This document shows positions 62,501 through 64,000 of a stretch of 64,000 bases of DNA, one piece after another. The DNA lies in NCBI GenBank assembly GCA_034509425.1, contig JAVTVJ010001336.1, positions 124,001-188,000 on the forward strand, written 5' to 3'. This DNA is from Eopsaltria australis (lineage: Eukaryota > Chordata > Aves > Passeriformes > Petroicidae). The translations under genes were made by a program, and so were the position numbers. Position 1 is the first letter of the stretch, and every line of letters starts with the position of its first letter. Under the pieces are notes generated by a model. That model did not search any database. It was given only the letters and a program-made list of their open reading frames with translations, and was not told the DNA's origin.

Positions 62501-64000
62501 GACTTTCTGTTGGCAATAAAAATAATGTCAACATTTGTGCTGGAGGTCTCCAGAACAAATTACACAAGTTCAGGTTCCTGAGCTCTGTGGTCAGAATGAA
62601 TCCTTGGTACCCACATATTGCAACTGTAGTTTTAGGGCCAGATTTAAAACAGAATGCCAATATGTATTGCTTGATAAATCTGATTTTTTTTCCTCTTCAT
62701 TTCAAGCCTTAGAGGAGAATGAGCATGTAGGTGACAGCAATGTGAATTTGTGGCACTGAGTTTGTATTAATACAAACATGTAGAGGGTCATATGGAGAAG
62801 GAAATGTGAAAAATACCCAATGAATTGCCCTCAAAAAGAAGGAAATAATGAAACACAATAGCATGAGGATCATTTGGTTACTGTTGCAAAAAAAAAAAAA
62901 TTGATTGGTAGGTTATTGTCTTGAGTGAAGAATCAGTTGAAGTAGAAGTTTATACATTTGTAAATTTCAAAAAGAACTTGTTACTAGTAAGTCCTTTTAG
63001 CAGATTAAATCAGTGTCTTGCTAAAGCTATTTCCAGTTCTTTTTGTGTTCCCCTCTTCTCTAAATGCACTTTCATTTATGAAGCTTGAGTTTGGTTCAAC
63101 AGAATAAGGACTAGCTAGACAAACTTTTTATTTTATACATTTTATGTAAATAGGTAAGTTCTTAGAGGTTCCAGTGTTCGACCTGTAGCAGAAATCTTGG
63201 TTTTAAGTGCAATCCTCTATTTAGACAATGGAATTTAATTCTGTTTACAATGAGAGGGTTATGTGCAGCCTAAATGTGACCAGTAAGTGGCCAAGTCACC
63301 TAAAGAACTGCAGGAAAGTTGGACTGAGTTGAGGCCAGGAAACAAATGTTGTTGTGGGGAGAAGAGAAGAAAACAAGGAATAAGTTGTAGTGTAGCATTT
63401 CCTGGCCACTAAACTGATCCTTCCAAATCACAGCGTCAGCAGAGCAGGGTTGTGCCTGCCTTGAAAGCTCATGCAAATAGGAATTCCTGGTGGTGGGTAC
63501 TCTAAAACAGAGGGGCATGGGGATCTCCTGGACTGATCTTTTTCTTCTTATGCAAATACTGTGGTGTGACTTATTTCAATTAGTTCCTTCTGCTTTCAAA
63601 TCCATCTTCTTTTACATACTATTGTAGCCACTCTTGATCTCATCTATGAAACTCCAAAATTCTTTTCCTGGCAGGGTGAGAGTCTCTCTGTGGAAGTGAT
63701 TCAGGTGATAAAAATTATTCATTATTTTCTTCTTAATAGGTGAAATTTATGTCCCTTGGAAATTACTTGAGTGTTAGCACAAGAAACTGCATAGCCTCTA
63801 TCCTGTCTCACTCCCAATCAGAGCAATGGTATGCACACAACTTCAGAGGAAATTCGAAGTTATAAAGAAATATGGATATAGCTTCTCTCACCTCTTCTGA
63901 ATAAACACGATTGCATAATTCACGTCTTTCTCACTGCTCTCTTCTGAACCTTAGAAATATATGTAATATCTTTTTCACAAAAGTTGGTCTGATGTGATCC

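Larger units (their letters stand above)
55199..64000 (+). other. Intron 7, continuing past the window edge
   Basis: After the exon 7 donor the remaining 8.8 kb holds one CR1 fragment, A-rich tracts and unique-looking intron. I looked for the next expected ZNF462 segment (an SSYSEPPDVQ-like start followed by a CEFCEF finger) and did not find it, so it must lie to the right. No other gene is supported. Confidence 0.8.

Noticed and set aside
1..64000. tRNA, rRNA, CRISPR array, operon or endogenous virus
   Set aside because: No cloverleaf with A/B box words, no spaced direct-repeat array, no LTR pair and no gag/pol-like frame was seen apart from the CR1 fragments.

Overview
The window is vertebrate nuclear DNA, almost certainly avian. 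Three degenerate CR1 LINE copies of the bird type are present, and the single recognisable gene is ZNF462 (zinc finger protein 462) with deep conservation to its mammalian counterpart. The species cannot be resolved from the sequence. Nothing looks prokaryotic, viral or plasmid-borne, and no second gene is convincingly visible on either strand.

Layout: bases 1-1092 look like the 5' end of the gene: a 145-base CTTT-rich pyrimidine tract, a compact CpG-rich block at about 230-380, and a strong splice donor at 1092/1093 that probably closes a non-coding first exon. A roughly 37 kb first intron (1093-38488) follows. It holds two CR1 fragments (about 18.3-19.1 kb and 33.9-34.1 kb), several homopolymer and simple-repeat tracts including a 56-base T run, and a G-quadruplex motif next to a locally CpG/CCT-rich patch (35.85-36.3 kb). 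Coding sequence starts at 38520 in exon 2 and continues through six coding exons: 38520-38739, 39353-44883, 45751-45915, 47507-47781, 50766-50884 and 55007-55198. All junctions have canonical AG/GT sites and their phases join without a break, giving 2167 codons plus one base. The rest of intron 7 (55199-64000) contains a third CR1 and no further exon, so roughly the last 340 residues (judged from my recollection of the human protein, about 2506 aa) lie beyond the right edge.

The protein is a multi-C2H2 nuclear factor. I count 29 C2H2-like fingers in the visible part, 23 of them in the single 5.5 kb exon 3. Between fingers there are low-complexity linkers: a pure GCT alanine run, a Gln/Pro tract, an acidic block, a nine-proline run, and a PLDLS motif followed by a basic KKRTR cluster, which has the form of a CtBP-recruitment motif next to a nuclear localisation signal.

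The most useful second-look items are the in-frame alternative acceptor and NAGNAG acceptor in exon 5, the AUG-stop mini-uORF just before the main start, the apparently lineage-specific polyalanine tract, the PLDLS motif, and the G-quadruplex/CCT patch upstream of exon 2. I found no evidence for a novel multi-gene system.
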